Assembly: GCA_036497285.1 (NCBI GenBank)
Contig: DASXJR010000007.1
Location: forward strand, 1-64,000
Direction of reading: 5' to 3'
Source of the DNA: RYN-133 sp036497285
GTDB taxonomy: Bacteria; Actinomycetota; Actinomycetes; Mycobacteriales; Jatrophihabitantaceae
DNA length: 64,000 bases
The notes below the pieces were generated by a model, which was not told the DNA's origin, searched no databases, and saw only the letters and a program-made list of their open reading frames with translations. The first letter of the stretch is position 1. Each line of letters opens with the position of its first letter. Shown here one piece after another: positions 7,554 to 15,745 of this stretch. Position numbers and translations under genes: made by a program.

Positions 7554-8405
7554 GCTGACGTCCTTGGTCGTCATCCGCGACCAGGCGAGGCTGAGGAAGA
7601 TCGCTGCGTACGCGAGGTGCAGCAACGTCCATCGGATCAGGTCCGGCGCGCTGATTGACGTGCGCAGCAGCTCTCCGTAGCCGAGCCAGTGATCGGTGAG
7701 CAACGCCGGATGGATGGCAGACAGCTGCGGCACGGCGTCGAGCAGTGCCGAGAACACCGCGATGCTGACCGCGCTCGCCATCGCCGCGATCGCGTTCTCG
7801 GTCAGGGTGGAGATGAACAGCCCGCCGCACGCCAGGGCGAACAACGCGATCGTCACGTAGCCGACGACACCGAGCGTGCGCAGCAGCCCGTCGCCGAGGG
7901 AAACGGTGTCCCCCGACAACAACACGAGCGAGTGCAGCCCGAACAGCACCGCGCCGGTGACGAGGCCGATCACCGCGACGACGAGCACAGCGAGTGCGGT
8001 GAACGTCGCGAGAGCCAACGTCTTGACAGCGATCAGGCGCGCGCGTCCGACCGGGACGGTCAGCACGTAGCGCAGCGTGCCCAGCCCTGCCTCGCCGGCG
8101 ATCGCGTCGCCTGCGACGACGCTGATGATCAGCGGCAGGAAGAACGGGATCGACACGGTGACCGCGGTGAAGACCAGGAACAGTCCGTTACCCGTGATGC
8201 GTCCGATGAACTGCGGCCCCTCCCCGTTCTGTGGCGCGCTGATCTTGACCGCAATGCCGATGAAGACCGGAATCGCCGCCAGCACCGCGAGCAGGATCTG
8301 GTTGCGCCGGCGGCGAAGCAGCAAGCGCACCTCAGACCGGTACAGCCGCAGGAACGCGCCGCGATAGCGCCGCACCGGGGCGGCCGTCTGCTCACTCGAC
8401 GACAT
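7548..8405 (-). CDS. ABC-2 type transporter permease
   Basis: A 285-residue membrane protein with six predicted helices (about 37-58, 77-105, 140-168, 180-200, 205-235, 260-278). It carries the ABC-2 feature LIISVVAGDAIAGEAGLGTLRYVLTVPVGR, in which a periplasmic-side loop and the E-x-G-x-x-G-T-L-R motif contact the ATPase. It partners the ATP-binding protein encoded upstream, whose stop it overlaps by 14 bases. The start chosen is the ATG at 8405; a longer frame to 8612 lies inside the ATPase gene. The substrate is unknown, and the LolA-like first gene suggests an envelope component. Confidence 0.88.
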   Translation of the reverse strand: MSSSEQTAAPVRRYRGAFLRLYRSEVRLLLRRRRNQILLAVLAAIPVFIGIAVKISAPQNGEGPQFIGRITGNGLFLVFTAVTVSIPFFLPLIISVVAGDAIAGEAGLGTLRYVLTVPVGRARLIAVKTLALATFTALAVLVVAVIGLVTGAVLFGLHSLVLLSGDTVSLGDGLLRTLGVVGYVTIALFALACGGLFISTLTENAIAAMASAVSIAVFSALLDAVPQLSAIHPALLTDHWLGYGELLRTSISAPDLIRWTLLHLAYAAIFLSLAWSRMTTKDVSS

Positions 8406-9378
8406 CGAACCCCTCCCCGGTGATCGAAACGAACAGGTCCTCCAGGGCGGGCCGATCGACAGACAGTCCGCGCAGGCGCACCCCGCCGTCGACCAGCGCT
8501 CGCGCGATGTCCTCGACGGGACGTGCGTCGAGCCGGACGGTGAGCACATCCTGGTCGGCGCCGGTGAGAGCCAGCCCGCGGGCGCCCAGCAGATTGCGCG
8601 CCAGATCCACATCCGGCGTCGTCACCCGCAACTGCGGCGCACCGTCGGCCAGCACGTCGGCCAAAGTCCCCTGTCTGACCAACCGTCCGGCCGACATCAT
8701 CCCCACGTGGGTTGCGATCTGCTCGATCTCGCTGAGCAGGTGGCTCGAAACCAGGACGGTGGTGCCGTCGGTCGCCAGGTCACGGACGAGCTTGCGCACC
8801 TCGCGGGTGCCCTGTGGATCCAGGCCGTTGGTCGGCTCGTCCAGAACCAGTAGCTCCCGCGGCTGGAGCAGCGCTGCGGCAAGGCCGAGCCGTTGTTTCA
8901 TTCCCAGCGAGTAATTGCGGTACTTCTTGGCCGCGGCAGCGGTGAGACCCACCCGTGCCAGCGCGGCATCGATGCGTGCGCGGGACGTTGCCGGATCGGC
9001 GGTCGCGTCGCTGTCGTCCAAGCGCCGTAGGTTCTGCCGGCCGGTGAGGTACGGGTGGAAGGCGGGGCCTTCGATCAGCGCCCCCACCCGCGGCAGCACG
9101 TGCCCGCTGTGTCCGGGCATCGCGCAACCGAGCAACTCGATCTCACCGGCGTCGGCCGCTATCAGCCCGAGCAACATGCGAATCGTCGTCGTCTTTCCCG
9201 ACCCGTTGGGGCCGAGGAAGCCGTACACCGACCCGCGTGGGACGCGTAGATCGATGCTGTCGACGGCGACCTGGGTGCCGAAACGTCGGGTGAGCCCTGA
9301 CGTGCTCACGGCGCAGGACGTAGTCGTCCCGTCGTCCGATTGCGGCCCCGGCTGCGCGCGAACGGCCGCCTGCGACAC
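8392..9378 (-). CDS. ABC transporter ATP-binding protein
   Basis: This 328-residue ATPase has Walker A GPNGSGKTT at about 55-63, the signature YSLGMKQRLG, Walker B LLVLDEPTNGLDP and the switch His in LVSSHLL. The C-terminal 90 residues form the regulatory extension seen in ABC-2 exporter ATPases of the CcmA/DrrA type. It energises the permease encoded next. The gene begins with GTG 6 bases after the LolA-like gene and overlaps the permease by 14 bases, so the three form one operon. The substrate is unknown. Confidence 0.93.
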   Translation of the reverse strand: MSQAAVRAQPGPQSDDGTTTSCAVSTSGLTRRFGTQVAVDSIDLRVPRGSVYGFLGPNGSGKTTTIRMLLGLIAADAGEIELLGCAMPGHSGHVLPRVGALIEGPAFHPYLTGRQNLRRLDDSDATADPATSRARIDAALARVGLTAAAAKKYRNYSLGMKQRLGLAAALLQPRELLVLDEPTNGLDPQGTREVRKLVRDLATDGTTVLVSSHLLSEIEQIATHVGMMSAGRLVRQGTLADVLADGAPQLRVTTPDVDLARNLLGARGLALTGADQDVLTVRLDARPVEDIARALVDGGVRLRGLSVDRPALEDLFVSITGEGFDVVE

Positions 9379-9384
9379 GTGCGC

Positions 9385-10488
9385 TCAGCCCGTGGTCGTC
9401 GAGGCGATGTGCTCGAGCGCAGCCGGCCGCACGAGGCCGATGAACGCACGGCCGTCACCGGTCACCACGGCGTTGATCAGTGCGGTGTGCAGCAGACGCA
9501 TGCCGGACGAGCCGACCGGAACGGTGAGCTGCCGGAACAGCCCGCCCGCCGGACCGATCGCGTCGGCATTGTGCAACTCCAGCACCGAGGTCCAGCCTGA
9601 ACCGATCACGCGCGGACGAGCGGCGATCGGCCGCTGCGCAATGCCGCGAGGCGGTATCGGACCGTGCACCTCGGCGACACCACCGGCGAACGGATGCTTG
9701 GTCACCGTGGCACCGCTGGGGATGTGGAAGTCGAACGTCGATGCCGGCGGCCGATCGAATGAAATGTCGCTGAACCCGACCTTGATCGCAGGCGCGGCCG
9801 CGGCGCCGAACACCGCGACCTGCAACGGGACGAAATGCACGCTGTCGATCGCAATCGTGATCCTGCGGATGGTCGAGCGTGCATCGCGCGGAGCGATCAC
9901 CAGCGTGTAAGCCGATTCGTCGGCGACAGTGACGTTCGGACCGAGGGTGACGGACGTGCTGGGCGAGACCTGCTTGAGGATCCGTGCCGTAGCAGCCGCG
10001 GGCGTGAGCACCGGCACGCGCTGACCGGACACGTCATGCCGGCGAGACCGCGCGGGGAGCACGGTGTGACTCGCGGTATTCATGTCGGAGGTGTAGGTCC
10101 ACAGATCACGGCCGTTGTGCACGATGTCGGCCTCGGACAGCTCGCCGATGACCGCAAGCCGTTGCTTGGCCGGTCCGTCCGCCCAGACCCGGACCGAATG
10201 CGTACCGGTCAGGAACGACTGCCACGACAGTGACGCGCTCTGCGCCTCGCCGGGCAGGTCGGGCAGCCCGAGAGCGGCCGACTCGGTGATCTTGCCGGAC
10301 AGCGCTTCGGTCGACGTCGTCGCTACAGCGCTCAGCAACTGCGCGGTCGTGCGCGGCGTCAGCCGCGGCGCGGCTGAGGCTCCGGACGACTCGACAGCTG
10401 CTCCGGCGACGACCAGTCCGGCCACGGCAATCGGAACCAGCCACGCCACACGACGACGGCCCTTGTCAGCAGTGATCGACAGGCCCAT
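9385..10488 (-). CDS. LolA/RseB-like secreted or membrane-anchored protein
   Basis: A 367-residue protein with an N-terminal membrane segment (VAWLVPIAVAGLVVAGAAV, 14-32) followed by SSGASAA, so it is exported or anchored. The body resembles the LolA/RseB-like lipid-binding fold: TAQLLSAVATTSTEALSGKI opens the domain, LVIAPRDARSTIRRITIAID and VGFSDISFDRPPASTFDFHIP supply the typical late strands. The fold binds hydrophobic ligands on the outer face of the membrane. As first gene of the LolA-ATPase-permease operon it may deliver or sense the exported substrate. The last 100 residues are specific to this actinobacterial group. Confidence 0.75.
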   Translation of the reverse strand: MGLSITADKGRRRVAWLVPIAVAGLVVAGAAVESSGASAAPRLTPRTTAQLLSAVATTSTEALSGKITESAALGLPDLPGEAQSASLSWQSFLTGTHSVRVWADGPAKQRLAVIGELSEADIVHNGRDLWTYTSDMNTASHTVLPARSRRHDVSGQRVPVLTPAAATARILKQVSPSTSVTLGPNVTVADESAYTLVIAPRDARSTIRRITIAIDSVHFVPLQVAVFGAAAAPAIKVGFSDISFDRPPASTFDFHIPSGATVTKHPFAGGVAEVHGPIPPRGIAQRPIAARPRVIGSGWTSVLELHNADAIGPAGGLFRQLTVPVGSSGMRLLHTALINAVVTGDGRAFIGLVRPAALEHIASTTTG

Positions 10489-10586
10489 GCCGACATCATG
10501 CTCCTCATTTTCTGAGACGCGGATGACCTGATCTTCGATATGACACGCCCTTGCTAAGCGGCACGGACGGTGACACCGTCACAGCC

Positions 10587-10853
10587 ATGAGCGAGGGCTC
10601 CGAGACCACGGCCTTCGACCGTGCTGTCGCCGCCGAACAGGAGGCGATCAGGCTGCACGAGAGCACCGCCGCCCGGCAGGACGCCCTGGCCGACGAACTC
10701 GACCTGGCGGCGGAGACCGACTCCTTGCCGCGGCACCGTGAGGCAACACTGTCGCGAGCGGCGGCAGCCCGCGAGCGTGCCGCGGCCGCTCGTCGCCGGG
10801 CCGAGAAGTCGAGGCGACGACTGAGCGAGGAAGGCGTGGAGCCCGAGGACTAG
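10587..10853 (+). CDS. Small coiled-coil protein
   Basis: This 88-residue, highly charged, Ala/Arg/Glu-rich protein (FDRAVAAEQEAIRLHESTAA, then AAARERAAAARRRAEKSRRR) should form a long helix or coiled coil. It has no catalytic motif. The Met at 10587 avoids an upstream extension overlapping the promoter. Its last codons overlap the end of the convergent Rv2629-like gene by 4 bases. I do not recognise a function. Confidence 0.6.
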   Translation: MSEGSETTAFDRAVAAEQEAIRLHESTAARQDALADELDLAAETDSLPRHREATLSRAAAARERAAAARRRAEKSRRRLSEEGVEPED

Positions 10854-11971
10854 GTCGGCGCGCCGAATCGGCACAACGCGCCGATGCCGTCGAGCGGAGA
10901 CGGCTCGGCACCGGCCGGCAGGATCCGCACCTGCGCTCCTGACAGCAGCGCGGCGCGGATCGCGACGCGAGCCAGCGGTCCGGACTCGACCGGCCCCGGC
11001 GCCAGCAGCGCCTGATTACGATCCGTGTACAGCTCGGTGGCGCCGGCGCCGAACCATACGTTGCCGACCGCGCCGCCTGGGTCGACCAGCAGGGTCGCCA
11101 CCCGTCCCGCCGCGAGGGCCGAGACCGTATCGCGTACACCCTGCACCGCGCGGCCCGTCCCCAGATCTTCGGCGAAGGTCGCGAGCAGTTGGCTCGTCTG
11201 CCGGTCGGCCACGTGGTCGAGTGCGTCGCGCAATCGGCGCGCCTGCGCCGTGCGGTAGTGGGCCGCAGCTCTACTGCCGTCCAGGCGCTCGACGAGAACA
11301 CCATGGGTCACGTGCAACGCGTCGCCGACCAACCCGGTGGCCCGTTCCTTGCCGCAGATGATCACGGCTTGTGCGTCGACCAGCCCGGCGTAGTCGTCGA
11401 TCCGCTCGGCCACCCGGCGGGCGTTGTGCTGCCAGCTGTCGTGCGCCCGGTTCTCGAACCGCGACTGCGACAGGCCCGCCCATCCGCCGGGGGCGTTGTG
11501 CCTGATGTCGTCGTCCGGGCCGACGACGCTCACCTCGTGCTCGGTGCCGTCGCCACCGGGTGCGTAGGTGATGTCGGCGCCGAGGCGATCCACCACTGCG
11601 CACACGAAGGGCGGACGGGCCTGATCGGCTGCCAGCAACGCACTCACGTCTGCGGGCGACGAGTACCCGGCGACATCGTCGAAGTCCTCGAAGACGAGAC
11701 CTTGCTCGTGCACGATCGTGCCGTCCGTGTCGGCGAAGACGGCAAGTGTGCCCGGTGATACCGGTGCTTGCTGCAACCGATCGCTCAGCGCCTCGATGCT
11801 GGCGCGGCTTGCTCCGCCCGCGCTCACCCGCTCGCGGATCGCGCGAAGCTGGCTGTGCCGGGCGTCCTTCCCGGGACGGCCGAGGTGCATGTATGCCCAC
11901 GACACCGGTTGGAAGGGGCGCACGATCGCGCGCGCGGCGGTTCGGTCCGGCCCGTACTGCAGCAGGGTCAT
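10850..11971 (-). CDS. Rv2629-like protein, baeRF2/Vms1-related release-factor-like fold
   Basis: This 373-residue protein matches the actinobacterial Rv2629 family (baeRF2 domain), a bacterial branch of the eRF1/Vms1 release-factor superfamily. Visible landmarks are TLAVFADTDGTIVHEQGL near 80, a central RFENRAHDSWQHNARRVAERID helix and the second-domain strand QAVIICGKERATG followed by VTHGVLVERLDG. The eRF1 GGQ motif is not evident as such. In M. tuberculosis the homologue belongs to the hypoxia-responsive DosR set. It lies beside another DosR-set homologue in the same orientation, separated by about 45 bases. Confidence 0.75.
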   Translation of the reverse strand: MTLLQYGPDRTAARAIVRPFQPVSWAYMHLGRPGKDARHSQLRAIRERVSAGGASRASIEALSDRLQQAPVSPGTLAVFADTDGTIVHEQGLVFEDFDDVAGYSSPADVSALLAADQARPPFVCAVVDRLGADITYAPGGDGTEHEVSVVGPDDDIRHNAPGGWAGLSQSRFENRAHDSWQHNARRVAERIDDYAGLVDAQAVIICGKERATGLVGDALHVTHGVLVERLDGSRAAAHYRTAQARRLRDALDHVADRQTSQLLATFAEDLGTGRAVQGVRDTVSALAAGRVATLLVDPGGAVGNVWFGAGATELYTDRNQALLAPGPVESGPLARVAIRAALLSGAQVRILPAGAEPSPLDGIGALCRFGAPT

Positions 11972-12016
11972 TGACCCAGCGTCGTGATCCGGTCAACGCC
12001 CTGCCAGAGCCGAACG

Positions 12017-13333
12017 TCACGACCGGAGACGGGTCAGGCCGGTCGGAAGATTTGCGCCGAACCAGTGACACGCGAGTTGCGCCACGTGCTCGAGGCAGCC
12101 CGGTTCCTCGAACAGGTGGGTCGCGCCCGGCACGATCGACAGCCGGTTCGAACACCGCAGCAGGGCCTGCGCGCCGCGGTTGAGATCCAGCACGAGACGG
12201 TCGCGCTCGCCGACGATGAGCAAAGTGGGAGCCCGCACCGACGACAACGACGGCCCGGCGAGGTCGGGACGGCCGCCGCGAGAGACCACGGCAGCGATGT
12301 CGAGCTCCGGGTCCGCGGCGGCGTGCAGCGCCGCGGCGGCTCCCGTACTGGCGCCGAAGTAGCCGACCCGGTCAGGGACGTCGGGAACCGAAGCCAGCCA
12401 CCGCGTCGTGCCGCGCAGCCGGAAACCGAGCAGGTCTATGTCGAAGACCTTGTCCCGGTGTAGCTCCTCCTCGGGCGTCAGCAGGTCGAACAGCAGGGTT
12501 GCGATGCCGAGGTCGTTCAGCGCCGCGGCGACGAACCGGTTGCGCGAGCTGTGCCGCGAGCTGCCGCTCCCGTGGGCGAACAACACGATGCCTGAAGCAC
12601 TCGGTGGAACGGTCAGGATCCCGTCCAGACGCACGGCGCCGGAATCGATCGAGACCGGCTGCGACAGGTCGCGGGGCGTGGCCCGCGCGGCGGCGGTCTC
12701 GTCGCCGACGGCGTGCGCGAGCAGCACCGCCACCTGCGCATCGGACACCGCCGTGAAATCCGCGTAGGCCTGGCCGATGGCGCGGATGTCCGCGGGCTCA
12801 CGGAGACACACCACTTCGTCGGCCGCCGCGCCCAACGCCGTGGCCGCATACCGCGGTCCGACGGGCACTGCGACCACGATCCGGCGTGCACCCGCCGCCC
12901 GGGCGACCGCGCAGGCAGCCCGCACAGACGATACGGTCGCGATCCCGTCGTCGACGATCACCACCGTACGTCCCTCCAGCGACTCGCCGGGGCGGCCGCC
13001 ACGGAACCGATGCACCTGCTGCTCGACCGCGATGCGCTCGCGTCGGGCGGCCGCGACGACGTCCTGATCGTCCAGTCCCGCCGCCCGCACGACAGCCTCG
13101 TCGATCACAACCACGTCGCCCTCGCCGACGGCGCCCATCGCCAGTTCCGGCTGGTAGGGCACGCCGAGTTTGCGTACCACGACCACGTCCAGTGGCGCGT
13201 CGAGGGCGCGAGCCACCTCGAAGGCAACCGGCATCCCGCCGCGAGGAAGGCCCAGCACCACCGGGTGCTCACCCTTCAACGGCATGACCCGCTCGGCCAG
13301 GAGCCGACCGGCCTCGAAGCGGTCCGCGAGCAT
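12017..13333 (-). CDS. Phosphoribosyltransferase-alpha/beta hydrolase fusion (Rv0571c-like)
   Basis: A 438-residue two-domain protein. Residues 1-210 form a type I phosphoribosyltransferase domain (VVLGLPRGGMPVAFEVAR, DVVVVRKLGVPYQPELAMGA). The PRPP loop reads VVIVDDGIATVSSVRAA, where VSS replaces the usual GAT/GST. Residues 218-430 are a dienelactone-hydrolase-like alpha/beta hydrolase with FAHGSGSSRHSSRN as oxyanion loop, YFGASTGAAAA as nucleophile elbow, a late GERDRLV Asp and GATHLFEEPG His. Fused proteins of this kind occur in mycobacteria (Rv0571c, hypoxia-induced there). Its reaction is not established. Confidence 0.82.
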   Translation of the reverse strand: MLADRFEAGRLLAERVMPLKGEHPVVLGLPRGGMPVAFEVARALDAPLDVVVVRKLGVPYQPELAMGAVGEGDVVVIDEAVVRAAGLDDQDVVAAARRERIAVEQQVHRFRGGRPGESLEGRTVVIVDDGIATVSSVRAACAVARAAGARRIVVAVPVGPRYAATALGAAADEVVCLREPADIRAIGQAYADFTAVSDAQVAVLLAHAVGDETAAARATPRDLSQPVSIDSGAVRLDGILTVPPSASGIVLFAHGSGSSRHSSRNRFVAAALNDLGIATLLFDLLTPEEELHRDKVFDIDLLGFRLRGTTRWLASVPDVPDRVGYFGASTGAAAALHAAADPELDIAAVVSRGGRPDLAGPSLSSVRAPTLLIVGERDRLVLDLNRGAQALLRCSNRLSIVPGATHLFEEPGCLEHVAQLACHWFGANLPTGLTRLRS

Positions 13334-13457
13334 CGACGCGCTACTTCGCGATCAATCCGTAACTGCCGTCATGCCACCGACCTCCGTACCTCAGCCTTCG
13401 GGTCGATGCAGGCAGGCGCCAGGGGCGAACGTCTCGATGTGTCCCGGACGTCCAGGC

Positions 13458-13892
13458 TCAAGGCCCCGAATCGCGACGTAAGCGGGCCCACACGGCTTTT
13501 CCGGCCGCGCCGTCGAACGGCTCGACCCCCCAGTCGCTGGCGAGCCGGTCCACGATGGACAGGCCGCGCCCCGAGGTTGCCATCTCCTGCGGCTGGACGA
13601 TCTGGGTGGGTGGGATGACCGGGCCGTGGTCGAGCACGGATACGTCCACCGAGAAGGGTTCGACCCGGATCCTCAGTTCGATCTTGGGCCGGCCGTGCTG
13701 AACGGCGTTGGAGGCGAGTTCGGAAACGATCAACACGACGTCGTCGATGACCTCCTCGCCCAACTGCGGCCACCGGGTGCGGACGAATTCCCGCGCGACA
13801 CCAGGCGCGGAGGTATCGGCCGGGAGCGGCAACTCCTGGATCTCGTTCGGTCGCGGCTCTGTGGTTTCAGAACCGGTCGCGTCTGTGTCCAT
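13458..13892 (-). CDS. Anti-sigma-factor-type histidine-kinase-like ATPase
   Basis: A 144-residue stand-alone GHKL ATPase of the RsbW/SpoIIAB type. The N box is IVSELASNAVQHG (about 59-71). The G1 box is degenerate (SVLDHGPVIPP rather than D-x-G-x-G) and G2 is ATSGRGLSIVDRLASDWGV. It would bind and inhibit a sigma factor or act as a serine kinase on an anti-anti-sigma factor. No sigma or STAS gene is nearby, so its partner is elsewhere. It is transcribed toward the phosphoribosyltransferase fusion gene and divergently from lsr2. Confidence 0.82.
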   Translation of the reverse strand: MDTDATGSETTEPRPNEIQELPLPADTSAPGVAREFVRTRWPQLGEEVIDDVVLIVSELASNAVQHGRPKIELRIRVEPFSVDVSVLDHGPVIPPTQIVQPQEMATSGRGLSIVDRLASDWGVEPFDGAAGKAVWARLRRDSGP

Positions 13893-13962
13893 TAACGAGG
13901 TATGCCCGTGTCTGCCGCCCTGGTCACATCACCGGCCTGCGGTACCTCGCTAGTCTCGCCGC

Positions 13963-14286
13963 ATGGCCAGGCGAACGATCAGGCGCACCGACCTCACCGA
14001 CGACCTCGACGGCGGCTCCGCGAGCGCGACGGTCGAGTTCGGTTACGACGGGTCGACCTACGAGATCGACCTGAATGACGCCAACGCAGCGGCCTTCGCA
14101 GACACTATGGCGCTCTATGTGGGCCACGCCCGCAAGGTGCACCGGGCGCGACGGCACAACCCGCAACGGGGTGGGCGCCACGATCTGACAGCGGTGCGAT
14201 CCTGGGCCGCCGAGAACGGGTACACCGTAGCTGCGCGCGGCCGCGTTCCCGCCGAGGTGCTGGCGGCATACACAGCCGCGCATTGA
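13963..14286 (+). CDS. lsr2: Lsr2 family nucleoid-associated protein
   Basis: A 107-residue H-NS-like protein. The N-terminal beta-hairpin dimerisation region contains DLDGGSASATVEFGYDGSTYEIDLN (15-39) with helix AAAFADTMALYVGHARKV. The C-terminal DNA-binding part is VRSWAAENGYTVAARGRVPAEVLAAY, where the RGR AT-hook-like motif inserts into the minor groove of AT-rich DNA. Lsr2 silences horizontally acquired and AT-rich genes in actinobacteria. It is monocistronic, divergent from the ATPase gene, and is followed by a nested palindrome element. Confidence 0.92.
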   Translation: MARRTIRRTDLTDDLDGGSASATVEFGYDGSTYEIDLNDANAAAFADTMALYVGHARKVHRARRHNPQRGGRHDLTAVRSWAAENGYTVAARGRVPAEVLAAYTAAH

Positions 14287-14313
14287 TTGCGGACCTGGAT
14301 CGGGCTGGCTCGC

Positions 14314-14387
14314 CGGACAGTGGTCAGTTCGAGCGCACAGTGGTCAGTTGCAACTGACCACTGTGCGGCAGAACTAACCACTGTCGG
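14314..14387. repeat. Nested palindromic repeat element A
   Basis: Four copies of ACAGTGGTCAGTT occur in the order direct, direct, inverted, inverted. The inner arms (14335-14350 and 14351-14366) form a perfect 32-bp palindrome, GCACAGTGGTCAGTTG with its complement and no loop. The outer arms (14314-14330, 14371-14387) match with two or three differences. It lies between the 3' ends of convergent genes. Element C at 34640-34716 is a relative with the same core. Confidence 0.85.
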
Positions 14388-14420
14388 TCGGGACGGCCGC
14401 GGGCCGGCGCGAGATGTTGG

Positions 14421-15146
14421 TCAGAGGGCGATCACCTCGAAGCCGACGCCGAAGCGCGCGTCGACGCGGGTACCGGTCTGCCGCGCGATCGACTCGAGGA
14501 ACTCGCGCGGGTCGGCCATCGCGTTCGAGCCGAGCCCGCGCAGGTACTCGGCGTGCGCCTCGAGCGAGGCCACGCCCTTGTCGAAGTGGTCGGTGACGTC
14601 GACGCCGTGGCCGGCCACCGGGCTGCCGGACACGAGGATCTGTTTCGCCGAGCACGGATCCAAACCCTCGTCGAGCAACTCGCGGAACACCCATCGGTTC
14701 CCCGCATCCCGAACCCCGTCGAGCACCGCACGTCCGAGCGCGATGTGATCGGCCTGGTTCGGCATTCCCGGCCCCCAGCTGTCGTGGTAGTTGCCGGTGA
14801 TGACCACGTCCGGACGGTGTCGACGTACCGCGCGCGCGATGTCGCGGCGTAGCGGCAGTCCGTACTCGATGACGCCGTCGGGGTAGCCCATGAACTCGAC
14901 GACATCCACGCCGACCACGGCCGCGGACGCGCGCTGCTCGGCCTCACGCAACGGTCCGGCGCGTTCCGGCTCCATGCCGTCGATGCCGGCCTCGCCGCTG
15001 GTGGCCAGGCAGTACACGACGCGCTTGCCCTGCGCCGTCCATCGTGCGATCGCCGACGCAGCCCCGTATTCGAGGTCGTCCGGATGTGCGACGATCGCGA
15101 GCGCCGACGACCACGATTCATCAACCGATTCCAGAGATTCGCTCAT
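14421..15146 (-). CDS. PIG-L family deacetylase
   Basis: A 241-residue LmbE/PIG-L zinc deacetylase. The metal-binding AHPDDLEYGAA motif lies at about 20-30, followed by KRVVYCLATSGEAG and a later NQADHIALGRAVLDGV supplying the third His. The family includes MshB and Mca of mycothiol metabolism and GlcNAc-linked deacetylases. This member is shorter than MshB and its substrate cannot be named. I chose the Met at 15146 because the upstream Cys-containing extension is not conserved-looking. It is divergent from the hemerythrin gene. Confidence 0.88.
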   Translation of the reverse strand: MSESLESVDESWSSALAIVAHPDDLEYGAASAIARWTAQGKRVVYCLATSGEAGIDGMEPERAGPLREAEQRASAAVVGVDVVEFMGYPDGVIEYGLPLRRDIARAVRRHRPDVVITGNYHDSWGPGMPNQADHIALGRAVLDGVRDAGNRWVFRELLDEGLDPCSAKQILVSGSPVAGHGVDVTDHFDKGVASLEAHAEYLRGLGSNAMADPREFLESIARQTGTRVDARFGVGFEVIAL

Positions 15147-15238
15147 CGGCGTCCCGCTCCTTGCGCACATGGCCCCGCGAAGCGCCGACCAGCGTTTACT
15201 CCGGGTCTCATGGCGCGACGGTATCTAGTGTGGGCCTT

Positions 15239-15745
15239 ATGAGCGAGCGTCTAGACATCACCGCCCTGATCATGGACGACCACGAATGGTTCCGGCGACA
15301 GTTCGCCCGCCTGGACGACGCACAGGACGCGCGGGAACTGGCGGCGATCTGGGAACCGCTTGCCACCAAGCTCGACACCCACGCCCAGGCGGAGGAGACG
15401 ATCTTCTATCCGGCTCTGCTCAAACGCGGCGACGACGCGGAGGAGGAGACGGACGATGCGATCCGCGACCACAACAAGATCCGCGACGCGGTGGCAGACT
15501 CGCGTGAACGTGCGGCCGGCACCGACGAGTGGTTCGAAGCGGTAGGCCGCGCCCGGTCGGAGAACACCGAACATCTCGGCGAGGAGGAGGACGAGGTGCT
15601 GCCCGACTTCCGGCGGAACGCGAGCTGGGAGTTGCGCAGTCGGCTCGGCGATCTGTGGTTGGACTTCTACGCCCAGCACCCCGATGGCAAGGGCGTCCGG
15701 ACCACCGACATCGATCCCGAGGAATATGTCGAGGACAATTCTTGA
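15239..15745 (+). CDS. Hemerythrin-like (HHE) domain protein
   Basis: A 168-residue four-helix HHE protein with the expected iron ligands: His in MDDHEWFRR (about 15), His/Glu in HAQAEETIFYP (about 49-53), His in RDHNKIRDAV and His with Glu in HLGEEEDEVLP. Such proteins bind a non-haem di-iron centre and are linked to oxygen or nitric oxide sensing and storage in actinobacteria. The C-terminal 30 residues (QHPDGKGVRTTDIDPEEYVE) are an acidic tail. Its stop overlaps the TTG start of the PAP2-kinase gene (TTGA), so the pair is translationally coupled. Confidence 0.88.
   Translation: MSERLDITALIMDDHEWFRRQFARLDDAQDARELAAIWEPLATKLDTHAQAEETIFYPALLKRGDDAEEETDDAIRDHNKIRDAVADSRERAAGTDEWFEAVGRARSENTEHLGEEEDEVLPDFRRNASWELRSRLGDLWLDFYAQHPDGKGVRTTDIDPEEYVEDNS

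Noticed and set aside
13440..13475. A possible DosR-type box near TTCGGGGCC (minus strand) before the phosphoribosyltransferase fusion.
   Set aside because: Only one half-site resembles the 20-bp consensus, and it lies within the 3' end of another gene.
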